The notes beneath the pieces were generated by a model. It saw nothing but the letters and a program-made list of their open reading frames with translations, searched no databases and was not told the DNA's origin. A program made the position numbers and the translations under genes. Positions 26,557 through 35,108 of a stretch of DNA of 64,000 nucleotides are shown piece after piece (position 1 is the stretch's first letter; each line of letters starts with the position of its first letter). Where the stretch lies: NCBI RefSeq assembly GCF_026104355.1, contig NZ_CP110535.1, positions 4,030,001 to 4,094,000 on the forward strand, written 5' to 3'. The stretch comes from Halomonas sp. BDJS001 (GTDB lineage Bacteria; Pseudomonadota; Gammaproteobacteria; Pseudomonadales; Halomonadaceae).

Positions 26557-28686
26557 ATGGCGCTGGATATTCGCCGCTTTATACAGCGCTTTGTTGAAGA
26601 GGCGGCCGACCACCTGCCCCGCCTGCGCGAAGGCGTTAGCGCACTGGAGCAGGGCCATGCTGATCGCGAACAGATCAACGAGCTGTTCCGCGCAGCGCAT
26701 ACACTGAAAGGCTCGTCGCGGATGCTTAAACTGGTGCCGATTACGGCGCTGGCACATAGTACTGAAGAGCTGCTCAGCGCTCTGCGCGACGGCACCCTCA
26801 CCGCAACCCCGACGGTGACCAGCCTGCTCAGCCAGGCGGTAGATGGTCTTGCTGACTTCGTCAGTCGACTCGCCGAAGGCGCGACAGGTGACGACCTACC
26901 CGCGGCGGATGAAGCGCTATGTAACGCCCTGGAAGCGGCTGCCCTCGGCCAGCTTCCCCCCCTGCCCATTACTTCCGCTGAGGCAATGCCGTCCTCTGCA
27001 CCAGCGCTACCATCCTCCTCAACACCACCTTCCTCCGCTGCGCTGGTGACGGAGAGCGAACTGCGCCTTAGCGATACGGTGCGGGTTCGCCTGGATCGAC
27101 TGGACGATGTTATTCGTTTGATGGGTGAAGTACTTTCCAGCCACCATCATTTACATACCCTAGTTGACCAAGCCCGTGAGCTAAGCACCACCCTTCCTGC
27201 CGAACAGCAGGGGCCTTTTCACGCCTTTCACCGAGAGCTGAAAGATAGCGTGTTAAGCCACGATTCACTGATGAGCGACCTACACGACCGGGCACTGCAA
27301 ATGCGCATGCTGCCGCTAAGCGTGGCGTTTGATCCACTCGCGCATATGTCCCGGGAATTGGCCCAGTCACTCGGCAAACAGGTCGACTGCCGAGTGAGAG
27401 GCAGCGAAATCGAACTTGATCGCCAGATGATTGACCGGCTGTCGGATCCGCTTATTCACCTGCTGCGCAACGCCTTGGATCACGGTTTAGAGCTGCCTGC
27501 CGAGCGCCAGGCAGCGGGTAAGCCTCCCCGTGGGCAACTGATTATCGAAGCCTGGCAGGATGCGGACTGGGTGGTGGTAGAGATGCGTGACGACGGCGCG
27601 GGTATTTCGCTTGAAGCAGTGCGCCAGAAAGCGCTCGCTAAACAGCTGGTCAGCGAAGAGCAGCTCCTTGCGCTGAGCGAACAGGAAACGCTAGAGCTTA
27701 TATTCCTGCCGGGTTTCTCTACCAAGAGCATGATCACCGATTTTTCTGGCCGTGGTGTGGGCATGGATGTGGTCAAGCGCACCGTGGTAGATGAGCTTAA
27801 CGGCGATCTGCAGCTTGCCAGCGAACGCGGTAGCGGCACGCGCTTTACTCTGCGCCTGCCACTCTCGTTGGCGATGATGCGGGTACTGCTGGTCAGCGTC
27901 GGCGGCGTCAACCTAGGGGTAACCGCGCCTTACGTATCAGAGTTGGTAGAGTGCTCATCACAAGCATTTATTGATGCTGCGGGTCAGCGCACGCTGATTT
28001 TACGCAATGAATTTGTGCCGGTGGTATCGCTAGCCCAGCTGCTTGAGCTACCTGAGACGTCGTCAGGTACTGATACCACCCTCCTGCTGGTCGTCCACCA
28101 GCGGCACCAAAAGCTTGCTCTCATTATTGACTCACTGATTGATGAACGCGATATGATCATCAAGCCGCTGCCTGCGCATCTTCGTTATTTACCGCTGGTC
28201 TCGGGCATGGTTTCCATGGGCCGCAATGCGCTGGTAAGCCTACTCCACGTACCCGCTTTACTGGAAGCCACCCGACACGGCACCCAGCGTGCTAACGAAG
28301 AGCGAGCCTCCGCCGCTCTCGCGAAACGCATTTTGGTGGTCGACGACTCACTGAATACCCGCGAAATAGAAAAAGATGTACTCGAAGCGTGGGGTTACCA
28401 CGTCACGCTGGCCGAAAATGGTCGCGATGGATTAGCCAAAGCATTGGCAGAGCCTTTTGATGCCGTACTGACCGACGTTGAAATGCCGGTAATGGATGGC
28501 TTTGCGCTGACTGCCCGACTGCGCGAAAATGAGGTTTATCGTTATCGGCCGATCATCATTATCACCTCGCGGGAAAAAGAGGCTGATCGGCGTCGCGGTA
28601 TTGAAGTCGGTGCCGACGCCTATATCGTCAAAGGTAGTTTTGACCAAAACAATTTAGTAGAGACGCTCCAGGCCCTACTGGGCTAA
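26557..28686 (+). CDS. cheA: Hybrid CheA histidine kinase with C-terminal receiver (CheA-REC)
   Basis: 709 residues. Order: Hpt domain with phospho-His48 (RAAHTLKGSSRM); linker of about 70 residues with no recognisable P2 CheY-docking domain; dimerisation helices; HATPase with N-box LLRNALDHGLELP, G1 DDGAGIS and G2 GRGVGMDVVKRTV; CheW-like domain; and a receiver (ILVVDDSLNTREIEKD, phosphoacceptor in VLTDVEMPVMDG, Lys in IVKGSF). The absence of P2 plus a fused receiver is the WspE-like arrangement. It autophosphorylates in response to the upstream receptor and passes phosphate to its own receiver, CheB or the downstream REC proteins. In frame and intact. Confidence 0.94.
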   Translation: MALDIRRFIQRFVEEAADHLPRLREGVSALEQGHADREQINELFRAAHTLKGSSRMLKLVPITALAHSTEELLSALRDGTLTATPTVTSLLSQAVDGLADFVSRLAEGATGDDLPAADEALCNALEAAALGQLPPLPITSAEAMPSSAPALPSSSTPPSSAALVTESELRLSDTVRVRLDRLDDVIRLMGEVLSSHHHLHTLVDQARELSTTLPAEQQGPFHAFHRELKDSVLSHDSLMSDLHDRALQMRMLPLSVAFDPLAHMSRELAQSLGKQVDCRVRGSEIELDRQMIDRLSDPLIHLLRNALDHGLELPAERQAAGKPPRGQLIIEAWQDADWVVVEMRDDGAGISLEAVRQKALAKQLVSEEQLLALSEQETLELIFLPGFSTKSMITDFSGRGVGMDVVKRTVVDELNGDLQLASERGSGTRFTLRLPLSLAMMRVLLVSVGGVNLGVTAPYVSELVECSSQAFIDAAGQRTLILRNEFVPVVSLAQLLELPETSSGTDTTLLLVVHQRHQKLALIIDSLIDERDMIIKPLPAHLRYLPLVSGMVSMGRNALVSLLHVPALLEATRHGTQRANEERASAALAKRILVVDDSLNTREIEKDVLEAWGYHVTLAENGRDGLAKALAEPFDAVLTDVEMPVMDGFALTARLRENEVYRYRPIIIITSREKEADRRRGIEVGADAYIVKGSFDQNNLVETLQALLG

Positions 28687-28740
28687 CGGTGAGCGTTACT
28701 GATATCACCATAAATGCCACAACAATCATGAGGTCATGGA

Positions 28741-29103
28741 ATGCATATCCTGGTCGTAGACGACGATCCGCTTGCCGGAGAAATGACGGCGGCACTGCTT
28801 GAGTCTCAGGGCCATAACACCTTGCTGGCCAGTGACGCGATGGAGGCCGTCGAGCAGTTAGACGCTCATAGCGATATCAAACTGATCGTCAGCGATATGC
28901 ACATGCCCCTTGTCAGCGGATTAGCGCTGTTAGAGATGTTGCGCGAACAAGATAATCACCTGCCGTTTATTTTACTCACCGGCGACACCCCAGATACAAC
29001 GCTACGGCAGACCCCTGGCCTGAACGCCTGTTTACGTAAAGATGCCGAACTTGCTTGGAACCTTGACGCTGCGGTGAAACAGACACTGGCACTCAACGGC
29101 TAA
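28741..29103 (+). CDS. Single-domain response regulator (CheY-like)
   Basis: 120 residues, a stand-alone receiver. Acidic residues DDD at 7-9, phosphoacceptor Asp52 (SDMHMPLVSG), Thr near 80 (LLTGDTP) and a Lys near 100 (RKDAEL). The replacement of the normal KP by KD and a shortened final helix make it divergent from flagellar CheY. Probably a shuttle or phosphate sink for the neighbouring CheA; no FliM-binding role can be inferred. Sits between cheA and the GGDEF hybrid. Confidence 0.87.
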   Translation: MHILVVDDDPLAGEMTAALLESQGHNTLLASDAMEAVEQLDAHSDIKLIVSDMHMPLVSGLALLEMLREQDNHLPFILLTGDTPDTTLRQTPGLNACLRKDAELAWNLDAAVKQTLALNG

Positions 29104-29177
29104 GCAACGCTTGATGAGATGAAAGGGATTAATCATGGAATGGATCGCCGCTTTCGATCACTTACGTAGGTAGTTTG

Positions 29178-30857
29178 ATGTCTAAGCCCGCCCCTACGCT
29201 ACACGATAAGCTAAACCAGCTACGTGAGCGTTTTATTGAGCAGCTTCCGTCCCGCTTAGCGCAAACCGCCGAGCTGTGGCAGCAGAGTCGCACGACGAGC
29301 GAAGAACAGTCGCGACTCGCGCCAGAGCTGCACCGTTTCTTTCATAGTTTGAAAGGAACCGGGAGGTCGCTGGGCTTTGAGCGGCTTGCCCTGCTGGCGG
29401 ATCAAGCGGAAGAGGCGCTCACTAGCTCCCCCACCCGCGCCGATATCGATACGTTTATCAGTCAACTGCTTCTCCAGATGGGTCACGAACAGCAGCACCT
29501 GCGCTCCCACCACGGTCAACAGCAAGCGCTGGCGGCCGTAAACAGCTTCGAGCTTTCCAGCCAGGTTGAACCACTGCGCAATAAGCGTCAGCGGTTAATT
29601 TATCTGTGCGACGATGAGCCCGAGCAGGTTGATCAATTAATCCATCACCTACGCTGCTTTGGTCACGAAGTCGTTCAGTTTATCGATACAGACACATTCT
29701 TTAACGCTGTGCTCACTCGTCGCCCTGACGCGGTGATCATGGATGTGCAGTTCCCCCAAGGCCAGACGGCAGGCACTGAAACCCTGACCAGCTTGAACAA
29801 ACTGACAGGTCAACCGCTTCCCGCCATCGTTTTATCGGCCCATAGCGACTTTCATTCGCGCCTGAGTGCCGTTCGTGCAGGCTGCGGCGGCTACTTTACC
29901 AAACCGGTAAAACCGCTGGATCTGATGCTGGCCGTGGATGAACTGACCGCTCCGGCAGCGGAAGAGCCGCTGAAGGTGCTGGTAGTGGATGATGAGCCAG
30001 AAGCAGCCGCTTACCACGCTCTGTTGCTTAAAGAGGGCGGCATGAGCGTTCATCAGGTGCATCACCCGGCCGATGCACTTAATGCTATGGAGCGCTTTAG
30101 CCCCGACTTAGTACTGGTCGATGTGTATATGCCGGTGTGTTCAGGGGAAGAGCTGGCATCGATTATTCGCCAGCAGCCGGAACACCTGGGGCTACCGATT
30201 ATCTATCTCTCCAGTGAAACCGACAGCCAAAAGCAAATATCCGCTATGTCTGCAGGGGTTGAAGCCTTTCTTACCAAACCCGTTCAGCCCGAAGAGCTGG
30301 TTTCTGCCGTGCGGCTACGCGCCGAACGCCTGCGCCTGCTGCGCTCGTTAATGACCCGCGACAGCATGACCGGGCTGTATAACCACAGCACTACCACCGA
30401 ACTGATCAATAAAAACCTCGCTCAGGCTCACCGTGATAATAGCCAGCACGCCATGGCGATGATCGATATTGATCACTTCAAGCAGGTCAACGACACCCAC
30501 GGTCATTTAGCGGGTGACCAGGTAATTATCACCCTGGCAAGACTATTAAAGAGCCGTCTGCGCCTCTCAGATATTATCGGCCGCTACGGCGGAGAAGAGT
30601 TTGTTGTGCTGCTAAAGGGCATTAATGCCGAGAAAGCCGCCACATTAATCGATAGCCTGCGCGAGGATTTTGCACTGGTCGATTTTCACGCCGGTGAGGT
30701 TCCATTTCGCTGCACCTTTAGCGCAGGCATTAGCAGCTTCCCCGCACAACCTTCTACCGAGTCGCTGCGTTTAAGCGCTGACCAGGCGCTCTATCGCGCC
30801 AAACACCATGGTCGAAATCAGGTAGTGATATCGACGGAGCTGACCGATGACCGCTGA
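29178..30857 (+). CDS. Diguanylate cyclase with Hpt-REC-REC-GGDEF architecture
   Basis: 559 residues. Hpt domain with His56 (FFHSLKGTGRSLGF); receiver 1 (YLCDDEPEQ, VIMDVQFPQ, FTKPVKP); receiver 2 (VLVVDDEPEAA, VLVDVYMPVCSG, LTKPVQP); GGDEF domain with active-site GGEEF, an inhibitory RxxD site (RLSD) five residues before it and the usual DIDHFKQVNDTHGHLAGD. All phosphotransfer residues look intact. Makes cyclic di-GMP when phosphorylated, inferred by analogy to WspR/PleD. Start ATG 29178 rather than TTG 29175. Its last codons overlap cheW by 11 bases. The Hpt plus two receivers inside the output enzyme is unusual; see findings. Confidence 0.92.
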   Translation: MSKPAPTLHDKLNQLRERFIEQLPSRLAQTAELWQQSRTTSEEQSRLAPELHRFFHSLKGTGRSLGFERLALLADQAEEALTSSPTRADIDTFISQLLLQMGHEQQHLRSHHGQQQALAAVNSFELSSQVEPLRNKRQRLIYLCDDEPEQVDQLIHHLRCFGHEVVQFIDTDTFFNAVLTRRPDAVIMDVQFPQGQTAGTETLTSLNKLTGQPLPAIVLSAHSDFHSRLSAVRAGCGGYFTKPVKPLDLMLAVDELTAPAAEEPLKVLVVDDEPEAAAYHALLLKEGGMSVHQVHHPADALNAMERFSPDLVLVDVYMPVCSGEELASIIRQQPEHLGLPIIYLSSETDSQKQISAMSAGVEAFLTKPVQPEELVSAVRLRAERLRLLRSLMTRDSMTGLYNHSTTTELINKNLAQAHRDNSQHAMAMIDIDHFKQVNDTHGHLAGDQVIITLARLLKSRLRLSDIIGRYGGEEFVVLLKGINAEKAATLIDSLREDFALVDFHAGEVPFRCTFSAGISSFPAQPSTESLRLSADQALYRAKHHGRNQVVISTELTDDR

Positions 30858-31407
30858 ATTTCCCCGCGACGACGAGGCGAATGATCAGCCGCCCGCGACC
30901 CAAACCCTTGACGATGCATTGGCAGCAAACGGCGATGCTGAAGCAGTGGTGGATGTTGATGAGCCCACCCAACAGCTAGTGCTCTTTCGGCTCAACGGCC
31001 AGCCTTTTGCACTACCCGGCAGCGCGGTGAGTGAAATTCTATCCAGCGACCAACCCGTCTATTACGTACCGGGACTGCCCGCCTCTACCGAAGGTGTGCT
31101 GCACCTGCGAGGCAAAATCGAGTCCGTCATTAGCCTGCATCGACTACTCGGTTTACCTGCACCGGAAGGCGACAGTAAAGGGATGATTCTATTAGTGAGC
31201 GCGGCGGGGATTACCAGCGGCGTGCGTATTGAACAGCTTGATGATGTATCCGAGGTCACCCAGAGTATACTGCAAGCGCCGCCAGAGACGCTTTCTGGTA
31301 CGTTGCGCCCCTATGTCAGTGCCCTGTGGCAGAGAGATGAGCGAGAAGCGCTTGCCCTGCTTGACCCAGAGGCGCTATTCGACGCTTACCAGCAGGGGCT
31401 TGGCTAA
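30847..31407 (+). CDS. cheW: CheW-like coupling protein
   Basis: 186 residues. An acidic disordered N-terminal tail of about 45 residues precedes a CheW domain: LVLFRLNGQPFALPGSAVSE, LPASTEGVLHLRGKIESVIS, LHRLLGLP and GVRIEQLDDVSEV. The segment GVLHLRGKI-S-I matches the CheW consensus for receptor/CheA binding. Overlaps the diguanylate cyclase by 11 bases and is followed by a second, more degenerate CheW-like gene. Couples the operon's MCP to its CheA. Confidence 0.88.
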   Translation: MTAEFPRDDEANDQPPATQTLDDALAANGDAEAVVDVDEPTQQLVLFRLNGQPFALPGSAVSEILSSDQPVYYVPGLPASTEGVLHLRGKIESVISLHRLLGLPAPEGDSKGMILLVSAAGITSGVRIEQLDDVSEVTQSILQAPPETLSGTLRPYVSALWQRDEREALALLDPEALFDAYQQGLG

Positions 31408-31408
31408 A

Positions 31409-31816
31409 GTGCCCTTACATCGCGGCCATCACGCACAAGCCCAGGTTGCCTTGGTGCTGTTTTGCGTAGGGCCTTACCGTGCTGCTCTGGAAGCATGCCA
31501 TGTGCTGGCCATGACCGATCACCCTACGGCACTGCGCACCGCCAATGCTCAAACGCTGCTCTATGAAGGTGGAGACCATGACACCCCATCTAACCGCTGG
31601 CTCACCCTGCGCGACGCTCAAGCAGCCAGCGACAACAACAGCATTTGGCAACTGGGCGTGAGCGGTGACGTAACGCTTCAGCAACTGCCGGCCAATACGC
31701 TCTACCCGCTGCCTAAACTGCTGCTTTCCCGCCGATTTTCCACGGCGCTATGCGGGTTAACCTTCGACCAGCAGCAACTAGTACTGCTACTGGATGCCCA
31801 CAAGCTTAATCCCTAG
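31409..31816 (+). CDS. Degenerate CheW-like protein
   Basis: 135 residues from GTG 31409 (AGGGG 10 bases upstream, 2 bases after cheW stop); the open frame extends upstream only as a shadow of cheW. Segments VALVLFCVGPYRAALEACHV and FSTALCGLTFDQQQLVLLLD look like the first and last strands of a CheW-fold domain, but the usual RG motif is absent. Position at the end of the chemosensory operon suggests a second coupling or docking subunit; that is inference. It could equally be a remnant. Confidence 0.6.
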   Translation: MPLHRGHHAQAQVALVLFCVGPYRAALEACHVLAMTDHPTALRTANAQTLLYEGGDHDTPSNRWLTLRDAQAASDNNSIWQLGVSGDVTLQQLPANTLYPLPKLLLSRRFSTALCGLTFDQQQLVLLLDAHKLNP

Positions 31817-31835
31817 CTTTCTCAGCCCCCTGCTC

Positions 31836-33041
31836 TTAGCCAGCCAACCACAAGCAGCTAATGGCATCACCCTCGGCTATGTTGCTATTGGCCGGAATGA
31901 CCGCAAAGGCATCGGCGCTAATACAGGATGAGAGCACGCCGGAATTCTGATCCTCAAAGGCGGTCGCCGTTACTCCGCTTGGCGTGAACTCAAGCGTCAC
32001 ACGCATATAGTGCTCACGTGGGCCAGTGGAGGTAGCAAACCCAGCTTTCGCGGTTACCGCTGGCAGCGATGTTAGCGCTGGACAACCCAGCATTGCGCCC
32101 AGCAAGGGGCGTAAAAACAGCCAGGCACCGACAAATCCTGAGACCGGATTGCCTGGCAAACCGACAAACCGCGCCTGGCTCCCCCCATCGCGAGGCAAAC
32201 GACCCAGTGCTAGCGGCTTACCAGGACGGATCGCCAGCTTCCACATATCGAGCTGACCAATCGATTCCAGCGCAGCCTTGACATGATCCTCTTCGCCGAC
32301 ACTCACGCCGCCAGTGGTAACCACCAGGTCTGCCTCAGTAGCGGCGGCCGTTAACAGCGCCACGGTGCGAGCATAGTCATCCGGCACGCTAACGGCACTC
32401 ACCACTTCGGCGCCAAAGTTCTCTAACAGACGTTTCAACATCGGCCGGTTAGAGTTATATAACTGCCCTGGCTTAAGCGGAGTGCCCGGATCAATAATCT
32501 CATCACCCGTCGAAAGCAACGCCACACGGGGGCGTCGGCGCACGCTGACCTGGGTAATACCCTGGCCCGCCAAATGGCCCAGTGCCGCCGCTTCGAGCCG
32601 CTCACCGGCGTTGAGCAGCACGGAACCGCTCTTCACGTCGCGTCCTTTACGGCGAACGTTATCGCCTGCGGGTACATCTTCAGGCATCAGCGCACGTTCA
32701 CCGTCGACCTCGACCCGCTCCTGCATTACCACACAGTCGGCGCCGGGAGGAATCTCACCACCGGTAAAAATACGCGCGCAGCTGCCGGGGGCAAGCGCTT
32801 TAGCCTGGGTGCCCGCCGCAATACGTTGACTCACCGGCAGCCACTGCCCAGCATCGGATGAACACAGCGCGTAGCCATCCATCGCGCTGTTATCGAACGG
32901 CGGCACATCCAACTGTGCGGTGACAGCCTCGGCCAACACACGCCCTCCAGCGGCTTCCAGCGGAACGCTCTCTGCACCTAGTGCACTTACATCTGCCAGT
33001 AGCGCATTAAGCGCGGCGGATATCGGCTGCAAATCAGCCAT
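31836..33041 (-). CDS. moeA: Molybdopterin molybdenumtransferase MoeA (copy 1)
   Basis: 401 residues. MoeA motifs: DNSAMDGYAL near residue 50, IFTGGEIPPGADCVVMQE, LLSTGDEI, LYNSNRPML, VVTTGGVSVGEEDHVKAAL and [15 protein letters not shown]. Inserts molybdate into adenylylated molybdopterin to form Moco in the cytoplasm. Downstream of moaB with an 8-base overlap (stop/start), so the pair is coupled. A second, more divergent MoeA is encoded at 44190. Convergent with the chemosensory operon. Confidence 0.93.
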   Translation of the reverse strand: MADLQPISAALNALLADVSALGAESVPLEAAGGRVLAEAVTAQLDVPPFDNSAMDGYALCSSDAGQWLPVSQRIAAGTQAKALAPGSCARIFTGGEIPPGADCVVMQERVEVDGERALMPEDVPAGDNVRRKGRDVKSGSVLLNAGERLEAAALGHLAGQGITQVSVRRRPRVALLSTGDEIIDPGTPLKPGQLYNSNRPMLKRLLENFGAEVVSAVSVPDDYARTVALLTAAATEADLVVTTGGVSVGEEDHVKAALESIGQLDMWKLAIRPGKPLALGRLPRDGGSQARFVGLPGNPVSGFVGAWLFLRPLLGAMLGCPALTSLPAVTAKAGFATSTGPREHYMRVTLEFTPSGVTATAFEDQNSGVLSSCISADAFAVIPANSNIAEGDAISCLWLAG

Positions 33042-33555
33042 GCTGCCCCCGGCCTGGGATGACCAGGTTGGCGAAGTTGCAGGGTTTGTGGCGGCTATCC
33101 AACTGCTCGGCCAGAATGCCGTCCCACCCGGTGCGGCAGGCGCCGGTTGAGCCGGGCAGGCAGAACACTACCGTGGCGTTGGCTAAGCCGCCGAGGCAGC
33201 GGCTCTGGATAGTGGAGCTGCCGATCTCTTCACCACTTAGCTGACGAAAGCGTTCGCCAAAGCCTTCGATGCGCTTATCCAGCAGCACCGAGATGGCTTC
33301 CGGCGTAGAGTCGCGGCCAGTAAAGCCGGTGCCGCCGGTAGTGATCACCACCTGTACTTCCGTATCGGCGATCCAATTGGCGACCACCGCACGAATGCGG
33401 TAGACATCGTCCGGCACAATGCGTTTTTCAACGAGAGTATGACCGGCGTTGGTTAGCCGCTCGACCAGCGCTTGACCGCTGCGATCCGTCTCTTCCGTGC
33501 GGGTATCGGAGACCGTGAGTACGGCTATGTTGAGAGGCACCATTGGCTCACCCAT
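33034..33555 (-). CDS. moaB: Molybdopterin adenylyltransferase-type protein MoaB
   Basis: 173 residues from ATG 33555, which has AGGGGG upstream and overlaps the preceding stop as TAATG; a longer start at 33606 is less likely. MoaB/MogA fold with VLTVSDTRTEETDRSG, the adenylylation loop TTGGTGFTGRDSTPEAI and FCLPGSTGAC. Adenylylates molybdopterin before molybdate insertion. Sits directly between the DUF1244 gene and moeA copy 1. Only one MoaB/MogA-type gene is visible in the window. Confidence 0.93.
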   Translation of the reverse strand: MGEPMVPLNIAVLTVSDTRTEETDRSGQALVERLTNAGHTLVEKRIVPDDVYRIRAVVANWIADTEVQVVITTGGTGFTGRDSTPEAISVLLDKRIEGFGERFRQLSGEEIGSSTIQSRCLGGLANATVVFCLPGSTGACRTGWDGILAEQLDSRHKPCNFANLVIPGRGQHG

Positions 33556-33893
33556 TAACGTCCCCCTTGTTTGGCTGCTTTCTTTTTGGCGTGATGCGCT
33601 TCCCAAGCGGCCATCTGCTCAGGCGTAGCGGGGGGCTGGTAAAGCTCCTTCCACTCGCTGTAAGGCATACCGTAAACGTACTCACGTGCCTCTTCATAGT
33701 TGAGGCTTTCATCCCGCGCTTCAGCGGCGCTAACCAGCCATTTGGATAAGCAGTTGCGGCAAAAGTCCGCCAGGATCATTAAGTCGATATTCTGGACGTC
33801 TTTGTTATCGTCCAGATGCTGTAGCAAGCGCCGAAACGCAGCGGCTTCAAGCTCGGTGCGCGTGGTTGGGTCTAACTCATCAAACGCTGACAT
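33555..33893 (-). CDS. DUF1244 protein
   Basis: 112 residues of the DUF1244 family, function unknown. The conserved core is present: AFRRLLQHLDDNKDVQNIDL, ILADFCRNCLSKWL (two close cysteines), and YGMPYSEWKELYQ. The usual short form is near 100 residues. Its stop overlaps the moaB start (TAATG), so it is transcribed as the first gene of the moaB-moeA unit. The cysteine pair may bind metal; not shown. Confidence 0.85.
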   Translation of the reverse strand: MSAFDELDPTTRTELEAAAFRRLLQHLDDNKDVQNIDLMILADFCRNCLSKWLVSAAEARDESLNYEEAREYVYGMPYSEWKELYQPPATPEQMAAWEAHHAKKKAAKQGGR

Positions 33894-33951
33894 AACCGTT
33901 CCTCTTATACATGGCTTGGGTTATTTAATAACTTAAGGTGAAGCATAACAA

Positions 33952-33977
33952 AAGACACCGCCGAAAGGCGGTGTCTT
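33952..33977 (-). terminator. Terminator after the formate dehydrogenase operon
   Basis: Arms AAGACACCGCC (33952-33962) and GGCGGTGTCTT (33967-33977) around a GAAA centre; on the minus strand the stem is followed by TTGTT after the final T residues. It separates the formate dehydrogenase gamma gene from the DUF1244-moaB-moeA unit, which then needs its own promoter in 33894-33951. Confidence 0.85.
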
Positions 33978-33996
33978 AGCGACCATTAAATGCTTA

Positions 33997-35097
33997 TTAA
34001 CTGGTTCGCGTCGCCGACGGTTCACTGCTACCGCCAGATGACTTGCGGGCCGCCACCTCTTGTTCCGATAGCGTTTGATCCTTGACCTCTTCGTACCAAA
34101 GATTGTGGTGCTCTTTGGCCCAGGTCTCGTCCACGTAACCCGTGGTCATACCCTCTAGCGCGCCCTCGGTACCCAGCGTGCCGATATAGATATGGCCAAG
34201 GGAAACTGCGGTGAGCCCCAATGCCCCCACTGCGTGGATAATATTGGCCCACTGCATGGTGTCACGGCTCTGGTCGAAGTTGGGGAAGTCGAGCACAAAG
34301 CCGCTGGCGACAACAAGGATGCCCACAGTCGCTAACAGCCAGTACCAGACTTTTTCGCCACCGTTGGCAAAACCAGCATCCACATGCTTTTTGCCAATCA
34401 TACCGCCGCCTTTCTTGAACCATACCCAGTCGTGCTTTTTGGGAATATTGTCTTTGATCAAGCTGACCAGCAGGATCACCAGCAGAATGCCAAAGATCGG
34501 CCCCAGGTAGTTATGCAGCACTTTTGTCGCCGCAATCATCCAGGCCCAAATCCCATCGCCAAACAGTGGACGGAACACAAATTTACCGAACAGCAGCGTC
34601 ATCCCAGTCAGCGCCAGAATGATAAATAGCGTTGCTACCGTCCAGTGCAGCGCGCGTTTCATCAGCGTCCAACGCAAGAGCAGACGCCCCGTGCGCGGCG
34701 CCTCAAGCTCCTTACGCCCGACAATGAGGTAGAACAGCGCGATCAGCGCCGCCATGCCAAATACCGCAATCAAGCCAAACGGCGAAACCCAGCGGTTGCG
34801 AATCTGCCGCCAGGTTTCACCGCTTGAATTGATCAGGCTGTAGTTACTGTCAGCGCGTGAATCACGGTAGTTGGGCCCGGTTTCTCCACTACGTACCTGG
34901 CGCCACTGGTCAGCGGTAATGCCGGGGGCTGCAGTGGTCATCTCGCGATCAGGATCCGCTTGGGCAACGGCCACTTGCGTGAAACCGAGGCTTAGCACCA
35001 GAGCAAGCGCCACCAACATAAAGCGCCAAATACCCAGGGCGAGCCCTTTACCTGAGCGCGGCACCCCACCGGGTGCCTGTGCAGTCAACAGGTTCAT
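33997..35097 (-). CDS. Formate dehydrogenase gamma subunit (membrane cytochrome b)
   Basis: 366 residues. N-terminal signal-like hydrophobic segment (about 25-45), a periplasmic linker, then four main helices of the FdnI/FdhC cytochrome b556 type (from about 105 to 325). Histidines for haem b lie in ALHWTVATLF, KVLHNYLGP and HAVGALGLTAVSLGHIYIG. It passes electrons from the FeS subunit to quinone. Compared with E. coli FdoI (211 residues), it carries an extra N-terminal export segment and a Ser-rich C-tail (SSGGSSEPSATRTS), typical of the FDH3 class. Downstream of fdh3B with an 11-base gap. Confidence 0.92.
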   Translation of the reverse strand: MNLLTAQAPGGVPRSGKGLALGIWRFMLVALALVLSLGFTQVAVAQADPDREMTTAAPGITADQWRQVRSGETGPNYRDSRADSNYSLINSSGETWRQIRNRWVSPFGLIAVFGMAALIALFYLIVGRKELEAPRTGRLLLRWTLMKRALHWTVATLFIILALTGMTLLFGKFVFRPLFGDGIWAWMIAATKVLHNYLGPIFGILLVILLVSLIKDNIPKKHDWVWFKKGGGMIGKKHVDAGFANGGEKVWYWLLATVGILVVASGFVLDFPNFDQSRDTMQWANIIHAVGALGLTAVSLGHIYIGTLGTEGALEGMTTGYVDETWAKEHHNLWYEEVKDQTLSEQEVAARKSSGGSSEPSATRTS

Positions 35098-35108
35098 GAC
35101 ACGCCTCC

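Noticed and set aside
31229..31408. Upstream extension of the CheW-like ORF
   Set aside because: Shadow frame over cheW with Arg/Pro-rich nonsense; GTG 31409 follows the cheW stop.
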